Assembly (NCBI GenBank): GCA_934045905.1
Contig: OW203767.1
Span: forward strand, 27,908,785-27,972,784
Reading direction: 5' to 3'
From: Leuctra nigra
Taxonomy: Eukaryota; Arthropoda; Insecta; Plecoptera; Leuctridae
Length of the DNA: 64,000 nt
In this document: piece after piece, positions 10,156-20,377 of the stretch
Layout: each line of letters opens with the position of its first letter
Numbering within the stretch: the first letter of the stretch is position 1
Notes under the pieces: generated by a model
Seen by the model: the letters and a program-made list of their open reading frames with translations, nothing else
Told to the model about the DNA's origin: nothing
Databases searched by the model: none
Translations under genes and position numbers: made by a program

Positions 10156-11345
10156 GAGAAGGCGTATGACAGGTTGCCAAGGGAAATAGTTTGGGAGTGT
10201 TTGGTGAAGAGAGGAATAGGCAAGGACTTGGTTGAGCGGATCAAATGTATGTATCAGAACAGTGTGAGTTGTGTGCAGTCGGGAGTGGGGAGATCGGAAT
10301 GGTTTAGTATTAGTGAAGGGCTTCGGCAAGGGAGTGTGTTGTCACCAACACTGTTCATCATAGTATTGGACGAGTTGTTGAAGAAAGCAGAGCCGAATGA
10401 GGGGATCGATACTCAAACGTTGATTTATGCGGATGATGTGGTGGTGTGGGGAGAAACTAGGGAGGAAGTTCAGGTAAAGATTAATAAGTGGAGTGAAGAG
10501 ACGGAGAAGATGGGTTTGAAAATAAGTGAAGAGAAGAGCGTAGTAATGTCCATGGAAAGAAAGAAGCTTAAACACGGTCATGCTAGGATCAAGCTTGGAG
10601 AGGGATGGTTGAAGGAGGTGGAAGAGTTTAAGTATCTGGGTAGCCTGCTCACCAACAAGGCTAAAGTAGACAGAGAAGTACAAGAAAGAAGAAAGAAAGC
10701 AGAGGCATTTTATCAAGCAGTGAGGAAGTTGCTGTGGAATGAGAAGTTTCCACAAGTCTGCAAGATCATTATGTACAAGATGTATTTCCTGCCAATTCTA
10801 ACATATGGGGCAGTGACGTGGTCAGCAGGTGGAAAGGAAATGAACCAGCTACAGGCAGCTGAGATGAAGTTTTTGAGGAGTGTGAAGGGGGTGACAAGAA
10901 TGGATAGGATCCGAAGTAGGAAGATAAGAAAAGAGCTTGGGGTTGAAAGATTGGTGTTCAAGCTGGGAAGAGAGAGGCTTAGGTGGTTCGGCCACATGAA
11001 GAGGATGGGAACCGATAGAGTGCCAAGGCGGGTGTTTGAAGCGGCTACAGGGGGAACTCGGAGAGTGGGGCGACCAAGAGACAGGTGGATTGGACTGATC
11101 AAGGAGGATGTGTTGGAGAGAGGAGGAAGGTGGAGTGAGTTGGAGGCTGAGAGACAGTGGGAGGACAGAACATGGTGGAAGGAATTTGTGGAACAATTAG
11201 AAGTGGAAGAAGAAGAGGAGGAAACGCCAGGCGTGGCCAGCCGGTTTCCAGGAGTCCTGCGGCCCTAGTGTTGGTGGGAATACCCACCCCCTGACCCATT
11301 AAATTGGAACCAGGGATGGATTATTATTATTATTATTATTTTTTA
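10156..11345 (+). pseudogene. 5'-truncated non-LTR retrotransposon, RT domain onward
   Basis: The open frame begins inside the reverse transcriptase palm at EKAYDRLPREIVW. It continues through GLRQGSVLSPTLF, the catalytic YADD, a thumb region, LGRERLRWFGHMKRM and GRPRDRWIGLIKEDVLERGG, and ends at 11268. A short 3' UTR leads to an ATT-repeat tail near 11318-11342. The endonuclease and fingers are missing, so this is a dead 5'-truncated insertion, although the remaining frame is intact and thus fairly young. A related element is at 34563-37980 and a 3' UTR fragment at 27889-27993. Confidence 0.9.
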
Positions 11346-12186
11346 TACATTGACAAACTGAGTTGAGCAAATTAGATTAAATCATGGTGGTATATAGGTT
11401 AGGTGAGTGAACCAAAGCTGAGGCAGTGGTACAAGAACGCACGCGGTTCCGCGCGCTGCCGCAGCGCGCGCTGCGATCACCCGGTCTGACGCTTGTAATG
11501 CAAGCATATGCAAGGACGAGGATTTTGCTGACGGCAAAGTGTTATTTCACGCCGCGTTCATTTCTACACTTACGCATATTGTGTGTTCACAAACGATAAT
11601 AATTGTTTACGTATCAGTTTAAGCAATACGCTATTTCTTATACTTATGTAAAAATACAATTAATGTTCTATCACTGTTTTCATTGATTTTTTAGTACTGT
11701 GCACTGAATGGTTGATATTTGAAATTGCACAAGATAAACTATTTCAAACTGAAATGTTACTATTACTAATTAAGTAATTAACACATAGGTAGGCAATTAA
11801 AATTATGTTTTACGATGTCGTTAATTTTGATAACTTTTTCTTGGTTTGATTTCACTTCAGAGACATTGTTGTTTGTTTGCAATGTTGTCGCATTCTTTAG
11901 TTTAAATGTAGTTATGAATAATCAACATCATCTTTGTGAGCACACGAAAAAATTAATTGCCCTTTGTCCAAATACACTGTTCAATGATTCTTCATAACAA
12001 TCTGGGCTCATTAAGTTCCCGTGATGGAGGCACTTCTGGCAAGATGGCTATTATCAGTCCATAGATAAAACATTTTTTCATTACCTTTAATTTGTAGGAT
12101 ATTGACTTTGTGACATCTACATTCATTGTGATCTCAGGGTGAACATAATTTTTCGCCATTTGGTATGCACAAACCATAGAGATATA

Positions 12187-14279
12187 CTAGGAAAACGCTC
12201 TGAGTAACGCGTTGATGAGCGAGCACGGATACACGCAACACCTCGAACCGAAATTATGTCTATCGAAAATGTCATTAAAAGCCAATAATTCTTGAATTTC
12301 ATCACAGACTTGTATAAATATCTCCAAAATTTCCAAAAATATTGGTCCCAATAACCTTTCTAAGTTTTAAGTTGATCGATTAAACCTTTGATTGAACGGT
12401 TCCTTGTTAAGTTTCAAAAATCACATGATATCCTTCAAACAATATACCTGGGACCACTCATATGATATGATATTACTGTGGACACAATATCAGATCTCTA
12501 TGATCAGATCAATCTGTTAAACGGTCATTATTAGTTTCATTTCGTTTGAAACTTTCTGCTCTAACTACCTTGCCTTGAACTGAAGATTCGAAGTCGCCGT
12601 GAATTTGACAGCCAACACACAAAATGTCCCTAAAATTACAAAAACTTTTGAAAATAACTACAAATTAGACTGAAAATTGGCAAAAATACCTTAAATGTTG
12701 CTACCAATTACCATGCGAAGTTTTTAGTTGGTCGGTCAATCGGCAATACCCGCTGCACGAGAGCGGGTATTGCGTTGATTGTTTGAGTATCTCCTTGCAG
12801 CAGTCTGGTCGGGGGTCTCTTTGCTCCTTGATGCTTTATTATTAACGACATTTTGTTTCAACCTTTTAGATTTAGCTTCGTCAGTTTCTTGATCTTCAAT
12901 TTCACGCAGACGCTTTTTCGCCTTTATGGCTTTCATTCTAGCAGAAGTCTTTCCATTTTTCGGCATGTTTAAATAGGGATAAGATAGGTAATGAAAAAGT
13001 AAGAAGTAGAGTACCTACCTAATTAAAGTACAATAATATTTGTGTGATCAATGTTTGAAATGCACGAAATGTGTGCTCAAAGACGTAATGTATTCAATGT
13101 CGTAATGTTACGAAATGAATCTTGAACAAAACTTCGCAAATATGAAAATAAAGTAAACACCTTTCAACTAATAAGCGAAAGGAATCAAAGTTCCACACAA
13201 AAAAACGGATCAGGTAAAATAGTAACTACCTAGTTTAGAAACGGAATGAATCCAACGTTCCACAATTAAAATAAGACAACGTAATGTTTTGAACTGAATG
13301 AATCAAAACTTTCAAAAAAAAATAGCAACCTTCAAGGAAATGTCAGGCTAGACAGAAGCTCAGAAACGGAATAAATCCAACGTTTCCAAGAAGAAAATAA
13401 TTTGAAATAATCAATCCCCTGGACAAAAACTGTAGATACCTAATATCTATGCTTTAAAAGCGATTCAATTTTACTAATACCTTCACAAAGTACACCAAAT
13501 TGCCAAAATTATCAACGAAAAGAAGCAAAATGCAGGAGAGATTTGGAATGACGTGTGAACGCTAGAAGAGAACAAACGCCACTCAATGATATTATTGAAA
13601 TGTGAGCTTATGTTTCTAATCCCTCCTGGATGCAAAATCAGCCAAGTAGAAACACGGGAGGCACGGCCATCAGAACTACGAATTGACGAAAAGACAATCA
13701 AGGTCCTTAAAAACTCGAAATGATTTGTTGGAAACTATGATCCAAATTGAATTATTCAAATTTGATCAACTCAATAAACATAAAAATATCTGCTTTTCAC
13801 TAAAAAAAGTGTACATACCATCAAAACACTCTTGTACCTAAAGCAAATCAGATTCAGTTGCATTGGAAAGACATTCATTTTCAATGTTTCATTTCTGACA
13901 GCTATTAAAAATGTCAATAAGTGCATACTTTCTTGACAGATTCAGCTGAAAATTTGTAAAATAAGTGACATTGTTGGTCTTACTGACCATGCTAAATATG
14001 AGTTTGATCACATTTCTCGAAGACCATTTTCATTTTTTAGGCTATCAGGAGATACTTATTTTAACAATGAACCAATGGATGGATTTCAAAAAAAAATTGG
14101 GTCTGCAAACAGAGAAGGTTGTCTTTACATGTGTGCAAAATTTCAGGTCGATCGGTGAAACGGTGCGACTTCCATTGCTTCCTTTAGCATACAAAAACAA
14201 AAACAAAAAAAAAAACAAAAAAAAAAACAGAGGTCCGTGCTAAAAGAGCCAAATGGAGTTGCTCGCTTCGCTCGCTCAA
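12187..14279 (-). mobile_element. Helitron-like element, copy A (2.1 kb)
   Basis: Read on the minus strand it starts TTGAGCGAGCGAAGCGAGC, has an AC-rich poly-T/A block, and ends GTGCTCGCTCATCAACGCG..GAGCGTTTTCCTAG followed by T. The terminal AACGC/GCGTT can form a hairpin just before CTAG, as in Helitron 3' ends, and TGAGCGAGC is shared inverted at both ends as in Helentron-type elements. It is nearly identical to copy B (40162-42240); one difference is a 14-bp duplication near 12497 (ATCAGATCTCTATG). Confidence 0.7.
12736..12966 (-). pseudogene. Remnant ORF, likely N-terminus of Helitron-encoded protein
   Basis: The 76-residue frame starts MPKNGKTSARMKAIKAKKRL. It is Lys/Arg-rich and contains the ETPDQTAARR motif, which resembles the ETPEQ...RR repeats in the N-terminal part of insect Helitron helicase proteins (recalled family resemblance, not a search result). 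Identical in copy B at 40697-40927. Truncated: no Rep or helicase domain follows. Confidence 0.5.
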
Positions 14280-14772
14280 TTACAGAGAGGGGTAACTACT
14301 GGTTAATGCTTGACTAATTTTGAAAGATCCTTTTCCTCCATATTGGAGATATTTAATAATTCACTGCCACTGAAATGGAAAATTAATTCGGAAGGCAGTG
14401 AAAAAATTACTTTGAGCTGTCAAATTTTAAACTTACTAGAAACACGGTTTTAACTTGAATCAGAAGACTATTACAATATTATATCTTGTTTTTACTGTAC
14501 ATTTATTTGTTCTGTGTTGTTTGTTACTGTGAAGTATGCACTGAAGGTTAGTACAAAGTAACATTCAAGTCTCTTGCCAACAACATTACAATCGAGGGGG
14601 GTGCCATTTTTAAAGTAATTTTTGAAATAATCTCCAAGATGGTGGCTGAGCATGCTCAGATCTACCCTGACAATGTACATCGCATCATACCAAGGCTGGC
14701 TATCTACTTGCCCCTCTCTGTAAGTATATGAATCTCTATGCACAAACAGTGTTGCATCATGGCATCCTTGAA

Positions 14773-14796
14773 GGGGGGGGGGGGGGGGGGGGGGGG
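14773..14796. repeat. G24 homopolymer
   Basis: Twenty-four consecutive G. Flanking sequence is ordinary. The length may be a sequencing or assembly artefact. A smaller C-rich tract lies at 15033-15049. Confidence 0.8.
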
Positions 14797-15534
14797 AGCC
14801 GAACATTTTACAAACCCTACTTTTTCCCTACTTTGACACCTTTTGCACTGTCAAACTTGTCATTATAGATCTCCTTTAGATTGCTGATATGACAGACCCA
14901 ACATGCTCTATAAGTTAATTTGAAACTAATCTAAGATAGTCAGTTATAAAAAATTTCGCCGCGCGGCAGTTTTCTGGGTGTCAAGAACCCATTGAGCCCG
15001 GCTAGACCACTTATTATTGCAAAATCTGTTTTCCCCCCCCTCCCCCCCGGGCTAAATCGTTGGAATTCATTCAACACTGTGCATAAAAGTATGATTTTAA
15101 TTAATACTAATATCGGACAATGCGTTGACACGTCACGTTCATATTTATTGGCATAAGTCGATATCATATTACTATTATCATATTAATATTATCATTGAGC
15201 GAGCGAAGCGAGCGTCTCCTTTTGGCTCTTTTGGCACGGACCTCTGTTTTTTTTTTTTTTTTTTTTTTGTTTCTTTTCTGTTACTTGAGGGTATACAGGT
15301 CAGAGTTTTTCTTCGATCGAGCTGAAATTTTGCACACATGTGGAGACAACCTTTTCTGTTTGCAGACCCTAATTTTTTTGAAATCCATTGATTGGTTAAA
15401 ATTTAAATAAACATCTCCTGATGGTAGGTTGAAAAATGAAACTGGTCTTCGATAAATCTGATCAAATCATATTTTGGCTATACAGGTCAGAGTTTTTCTT
15501 TGATCGAGCTGAAATTTTGCACACATGTAAAACC

Positions 15535-16923
15535 TAGGATGATAGCTTGGGGGGGATTGGCAACCTAATGACTAGGGCCAGTTTTAAATGGTGATGCGCG
15601 AATTCGCGAATTGTTCTGATTGCACTATTTTCTTCTACTAAAATCCATTTCATTGTGTATAGATCTCAAATCTACCATTTTTACATCGCGAAAAAAAACG
15701 AAATCCAACCATGATCGCGATATTCAACATTTTCCGCGAAATGACCACGAAATAAAGGTTTTCTATTAAAATTACTGCTTTTATCCCCCTAACAGGTCAC
15801 ACAACAACAAACGAAACCAGTTTCTTTCCATGTGCTACTCACTCAACCCCCTCCCCCTCGCCAGACACTTTGCTACCCACCCTCAAAGTAAACCAGACCA
15901 GTCTAACCAGTTGATGATGCCTCCAGGCTGCTTTGTTTTGCGCCCCCATCTGTTCAAATCGACCGGTTTTCCCAACCCCCCTTCCACCCTCAACCAGTCG
16001 CAACTATTCATCAATAGTCTACTTACAGAAGGATATTTTGGAACAATTACTGCACTGAAAATTGTTGGATTGGGAAAGAAAATATTTTGTCAAACTATAC
16101 ATTTTGCGTCATGAAATTTTAAATATTATGTATCATCTATACAGAGAAAATGTGGGTTGGGGAAAAGACAGTACAGAGCATTAAAGGCGTCATTCTAGAC
16201 AAGCCTATTTCAGTGCTAATAGTGCATGACCAATCCATTCCAATCCCTCCTCCAAAGTGGCATAGGTACATGTTTTTCATCAAATTATGGTTTCTGGGGG
16301 CTATTACAATGTGTTTTATAACCAATTTAATATCACCACAAAATCGCGAAATCCCTCTTCCAGAAAAAACACAAAAAACGAAATTGATGATTTTAAAAAC
16401 GAATTTTAAGAAATAAAATCACCATTTAAAACTGGCTCTACTAATGACGTCACCCACGCTAGCTGATGCAGTACGCATTTGGCCATGTATGATACTGACG
16501 AGGGAAATATTGCCTTTTCTTGCTGCATCGTCAATAAATATTCGAGAGATATGTGTGTAGCATCATTGTCTTCATTACAAAGCAAAGCATTGTGTGATTG
16601 TATTTTAAAATCCATTATGTTGTGTAGTATACTTGTTTTGACAGGTTTAATATCTCGAGGAACTAGATCAAAATGTTAAAACCTGCGCCGACGGAAAAAT
16701 ATCAGCACTTTATTCACTACGTTTCACATAGACAACGTGTTGATGTCTGAGATACATCATTGTCTTCCTTAAAGATTAACGAATTGTGTGATATATAATG
16801 TGTGACATTTAATTGAATGATTCGAGGTATTTTCAACTGTTATAAAAGCGCGGCATTTCCGTTATCACACACATGGTTTTCAAGGTCACACGGGATGCCA
16901 ATCCCCCCCAGTAATCGTCCTAG
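15535..16923. mobile_element. hAT-type element nested in Helitron copy C
   Basis: Ends TAGGATGATAGCTTGGGGGG and complement GTAATCGTCCTAG are flanked by the duplicated octamer GTAAAACC (15527-15534 and 16924-16931). The sister Helitron at about 31973 has a single GTAAAACC with no insertion, an empty site that proves the insertion. Confidence 0.88.
15573..16440. mobile_element. Second hAT-type element, nested inside the first
   Basis: Ends TAGGGCCAGTTTTAAATGGT and complement AACTGGCTCTA are flanked by a perfect 8-bp duplication CTAATGAC (15565-15572 and 16441-16448). The 868-bp element has AT-rich GCGAATTCGCGAA-like palindromes near its left end and no recognisable transposase. Confidence 0.88.
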
Positions 16924-18450
16924 GTAAAACCAACCTTCTCTGTTTGCATACCATAATTTTTTTTGAAATCCATTCATTGGTTAAAATTTAAATAAATATC
17001 TCCTGATAGGCTGAAAAATGAAAACGGTCTTCGATAATTCTGATCAAACTCATATTTTGCATGATCATTAAGACCAATATTGTCTCTTATTTTACAAAAT
17101 TTCATCCCAATCAGTTAAGAACGTATGAACTAATTGACATTTTTAATATCTGTCAGTACCTAATGAAGTATCGAAATGAATGTTTTCCAGTGTCAATTGA
17201 ATTGATTCTGATTTGCTTTATGAACCAGGTGCTTAGATTCTATTTTAAAGTTTCGATGAAAAGCATGTACTTTTAAGTTGATATCATAATCAATTCAATA
17301 TGGATGTATATTATGTTTTCTGTGCGTTGTGTACGCATTTCCGGTTCGAGAATTTGCACGTACCCGTGCTCGCTCATCAACGCGTTACACTGAGCGTTTT
17401 CCTAGTTAATTACAATTATGTTTTCCACAGATAGTTAATTATGTGACATATTGTCCAGTCTTTCATGTGTTGCTTTGCTATCTATACTTTCATTGTGATC
17501 TTGTGAAATATCATTTATCTATATGTATACCTTCGCCGCGTGAGATACGTAAGGACATAATGTCATACCTACTTATATCATATTATCATAATAAAACAAA
17601 TGCATTTTTATGCAGAAAACCCTGAAGAAGCTAGGAATCAGCTGATCAACATGATGTCATTCTTTATTCTAATTGGCTGAATGGCTGTAAAGGAAGGCGG
17701 GCCGAGGCGACCGCGATCTGAGGCAAATGTATTTGAAAATTTGTGTAGACGAAACTATTCAATATTTTTGCATGCCGTTTCTTTTGTTATGGCAGTCGAG
17801 AAGTTGGGAATGTTACGAAAAAATGGCAACTGCTTGGTTTGTATATTCTTGCCGGAATTGAGTGTTATGTTTTCAATTTGGCGGAATTTTAATCAAGTCG
17901 AAATAAAAAAATAATTTTGACCATTATATGTTGACATTTTGACCATACATGCAGCGACAAATATGTTCATGACATTGCCAGCTATATTATGTTTTTTTTT
18001 AAGATTTGTTTTAGCTCGTCTAGTTTTGGACATAGAGTTGTTTTTATGAATAAGGGTAGTTATCCCCGTTTTTGTTGAATTTAAGGGTGAAGGAGTCCAA
18101 CCACAACTTGCCAACGGTTCTTTTTGGATTCAGCGCGTCAAAATACATAGGAATATCGACGTTGGCAACTTTTAACAGACCTTCCCGCCAAGTTGTGATG
18201 TTTTACTTCTGTTCCGCGACTATCAGCCCGCCGTACATCAGACCGGGTGACGCTCACGCGCCTGGCGGTGGAACTGTGAACAGCGTGCCTTTTGAGACCG
18301 GGCGGGCAATGGGAACGAGATAGGGCGTTCTCTCACCTAACCTATATACCACCATGGATTAAATGATCGATTCTCTTCGCTAGGGCTTCGTTTTTGCATA
18401 GAATCTCCCTTCTTAAATCTCTGCTGAATCCCCTTTAGTGATTGTCCAGA

Positions 18451-19624
18451 GTGTTGACGACCTGGATGCCTCGTGTAGACGTCTCGGATGCCTTGTGTTG
18501 ACGACCTGAATGCCTTGTGTTGGCATCTCGGATGCCACGTGTTGACGACCTGAATACCTTGTGTTGACGACCTGGATGCCTCATGTTAACGACCTGAATG
18601 CCTTGTGTTGACGACCTGAATGCCTTGTGTTGACGTCCTGGATGCTGTGTGTTGACGTCCTGGATGCCTTGTGTTGACGTCCTGGATGCCTTGTGTTGAC
18701 GTCCTGAATGCCTTGTGTTGACGACCTGAATGCCTTGTGTTGACGTCCTGGATGCCTCGTGATGACGACCTGGATGCCTTGTGTTGACGACCTGAATGCC
18801 TTGTGTTGACGTCCTGGATGCCTTGTGTTGACGACCTGAATGCCTTGTGTTGACGACCTGAATGCCTTGTGTTGACGTCCTGGATGCCTTGTGTTGGCAT
18901 CTCGGATGCCTCGTGTTGACGACCTGAATACCTTGTGTTAACGTCCTGGATGCCTTGTGTTAACGTCCTGGATGCCTTGTGTTGACGTCCTGGATGCCTT
19001 GTGTTGACGTCCTGGATGCCTCGTGTTGACGACCTGGATGCCTAGTGTTGACGACCTGAATGCCTTGTGTTGACGTCTCGGATGCCTTGTGTTGACGACC
19101 TGAATGCCTTGTGTTGACGTCCTGGATGCCTCGTGTTGACGACCTGGATGCCTTGTATTGACGTCCTGGATGCCTTGTGTTGACGACATGGATGCCTCGT
19201 GTTGACGACCTGGATGCCTCGTGTTGACGACCTGAATGCCTTGTGTTAACGTCCTGTATGCCTTGTGTTGGCGTCCTGAATGCCTTGTGTTGACGTCCTG
19301 GATGCCTTGTGTTGACGTCCTGGATGCCTTGTGTTCAGGTCCTGAATGCCTTGTGTTGACGACCTGAATGCCTTGTGTTGACGACCTGGATGCCTTGTGT
19401 TGACGTCCTGGATGCCTTGTGTTGACGTCTCGGATGCCTTGTGTTGACGTCCTGGATGCCTTGTGTTGACGTCCTGGATGCCTTGTGTTCAGGTCCTGGA
19501 TGCCTTGTGTTCAGGTCCTGGATGCCTTGTGTTCAGGTCCTGAATGCCTTGTGTTGACGACCTGGATGCCTTGTGTTGACGTCCTGGATGCCTTGTGTTG
19601 ACGTCTCGGATGCCTTGTGTTCAG
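18451..19624. repeat. 22-bp minisatellite ending at FANCD2 exon 7 acceptor
   Basis: About 53 tandem copies of GACGWCCTGRATGCCTTGTG+TT. Four units carry TTCAG/GTCCTG in place of TTGACGTCCTG, with AG ending at 19338, 19492, 19514 and 19536. The true exon 7 acceptor AG ends at 19624, exactly 88 bp (four periods) after the last of these. The genuine splice junction GCCTTGTGTTCAG/GTGCTGGA is thus the final, diverged unit of the array. Open frames on either strand are a by-product of a stop-free unit. Confidence 0.95.
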
Positions 19625-19768
19625 GTGCTGGAGCAGGAATACCTGGACTCGATGCTGGAGATCCTCTCACCGCTGTTCAAGTCCAAGGTCCCGGCGCACT
19701 CGCAGTACGCCTGCTTCTGGTACCGCCTGCTCATCTTGCGCATCAAGTCACGACATACCAGCCTCAAG
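19625..19768 (+). CDS. FANCD2: FANCD2 exon 7
   Basis: Encodes VLEQEYLDSMLEILSPLFKS through ILRIKSRHTSLK (48 codons, phase 0 both ends), matching vertebrate [20 protein letters not shown]. The donor is AAG/GTAAGG. Its acceptor is fused to the 22-bp minisatellite; the start was set by phase and by homology of the first residues. Confidence 0.92.
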
Positions 19769-20248
19769 GTAAGGGCACAGCGGAAGATCATAACACTGTG
19801 GATTAGAGAATGTCACCTTTCGAATCTTTTGCCTCGAGTCTATGAATATTTTCAGTTTTTTGGTGGGACAGGTCACACTGTTTCACTTATCAAGGTAACA
19901 TTTTGCTTCATCTGCTTTATTTTATGGTTTTTGAAAGTATTCTCTGATTGGTTGAAGTCTAAATCGGCTAATTGATTGAAAGAGAAAATGTTCCGATCAA
20001 GTTGAAATTTTGCAAGGTCGTCAAGACCATTTTTTTTTAAATATTTTGTATACATTTTCAGGAAATGCATTCAAGAACTTCAAGAGCCATTGACAAGTTT
20101 ATAAACTATTACAAGAAATTGATTACACTGCACCTTTATCAATTGTAAATCATTCCTTACAATTTCTTGTCTACTGATCGGCAACTCGAACACGCAAAAT
20201 TATTTAATTTGCATGCAATACAATTGCTCTCTGATCAACATGTTACAG

Positions 20249-20377
20249 GTCCTGGAAACCATCCTGCTGCTGATCAACTACGGCAGTCCGGATCAAGTGA
20301 CGTCGGCCATCGGCATCCTGCAGGACGCTGCCACATTCGACATGGACAGCATCGCGCGGCACGCGCATCGCGTGGTG
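20249..20377 (+). CDS. FANCD2: FANCD2 exon 8
   Basis: Encodes VLETILLLINYGSPDQVTSA, then IGILQDAATFDMDSIARHAH and RVV (43 codons, phase 0). It matches vertebrate [20 protein letters not shown]. The donor is GTGGTG/GTACGTC. The last 31 bases plus donor were tandemly copied to form the following minisatellite. Confidence 0.93.

Larger units (their letters stand above)
15196..17405 (+). mobile_element. Helitron-like element, copy C, interrupted
   Basis: Starts TTGAGCGAGCGAAGCGAGCG and ends CTCGCTCATCAACGCGTTAC..GAGCGTTTTCCTAG, followed by T. It is interrupted at 15535-16923 by a hAT-type element. Removing that restores the continuous sequence found in copy D (31632-32857). Confidence 0.7.
11374..18362. 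mobile_element. Candidate 7-kb element with terminal inverted repeats
   Basis: The left end (11376-11412, with TCATGGTGGTATATAGGTTA then GGTGAG) recurs inverted at 18324-18362. A second inner block, ATCACCCGGTCTGACG near 11475, recurs inverted near 18237. The two ends enclose 6.6 kb that now holds two Helitron-like elements. No transposase was recognised. It could also be two separate copies of a short repeat in opposite orientation. Confidence 0.4.
9377..19624 (+). other. FANCD2 intron 6, transposon-filled
   Basis: A 10.2-kb intron containing a LINE fragment, an outer inverted-repeat pair (11374-18362), two Helitron-like elements of opposite orientation with nested hAT elements, and the 22-bp minisatellite that ends at the exon 7 splice site. 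Confidence 0.85.

Noticed and set aside
10342..11299. Several long minus-strand frames
   Set aside because: Antisense shadows of the plus-strand LINE ORF with YADD.
14773..14796. G24 tract considered as a functional G-quadruplex
   Set aside because: A single homopolymer of uncertain length in repeat-rich sequence; an artefact cannot be excluded and nothing links it to a gene.
18586..19189. Open frames of about 100 codons on the minus strand (QGIQDVNTRH-type repeats)
   Set aside because: They arise because a stop-free 22-bp unit translates as a 22-residue repeat; the array derives from a splice site and there is no start context or homology.
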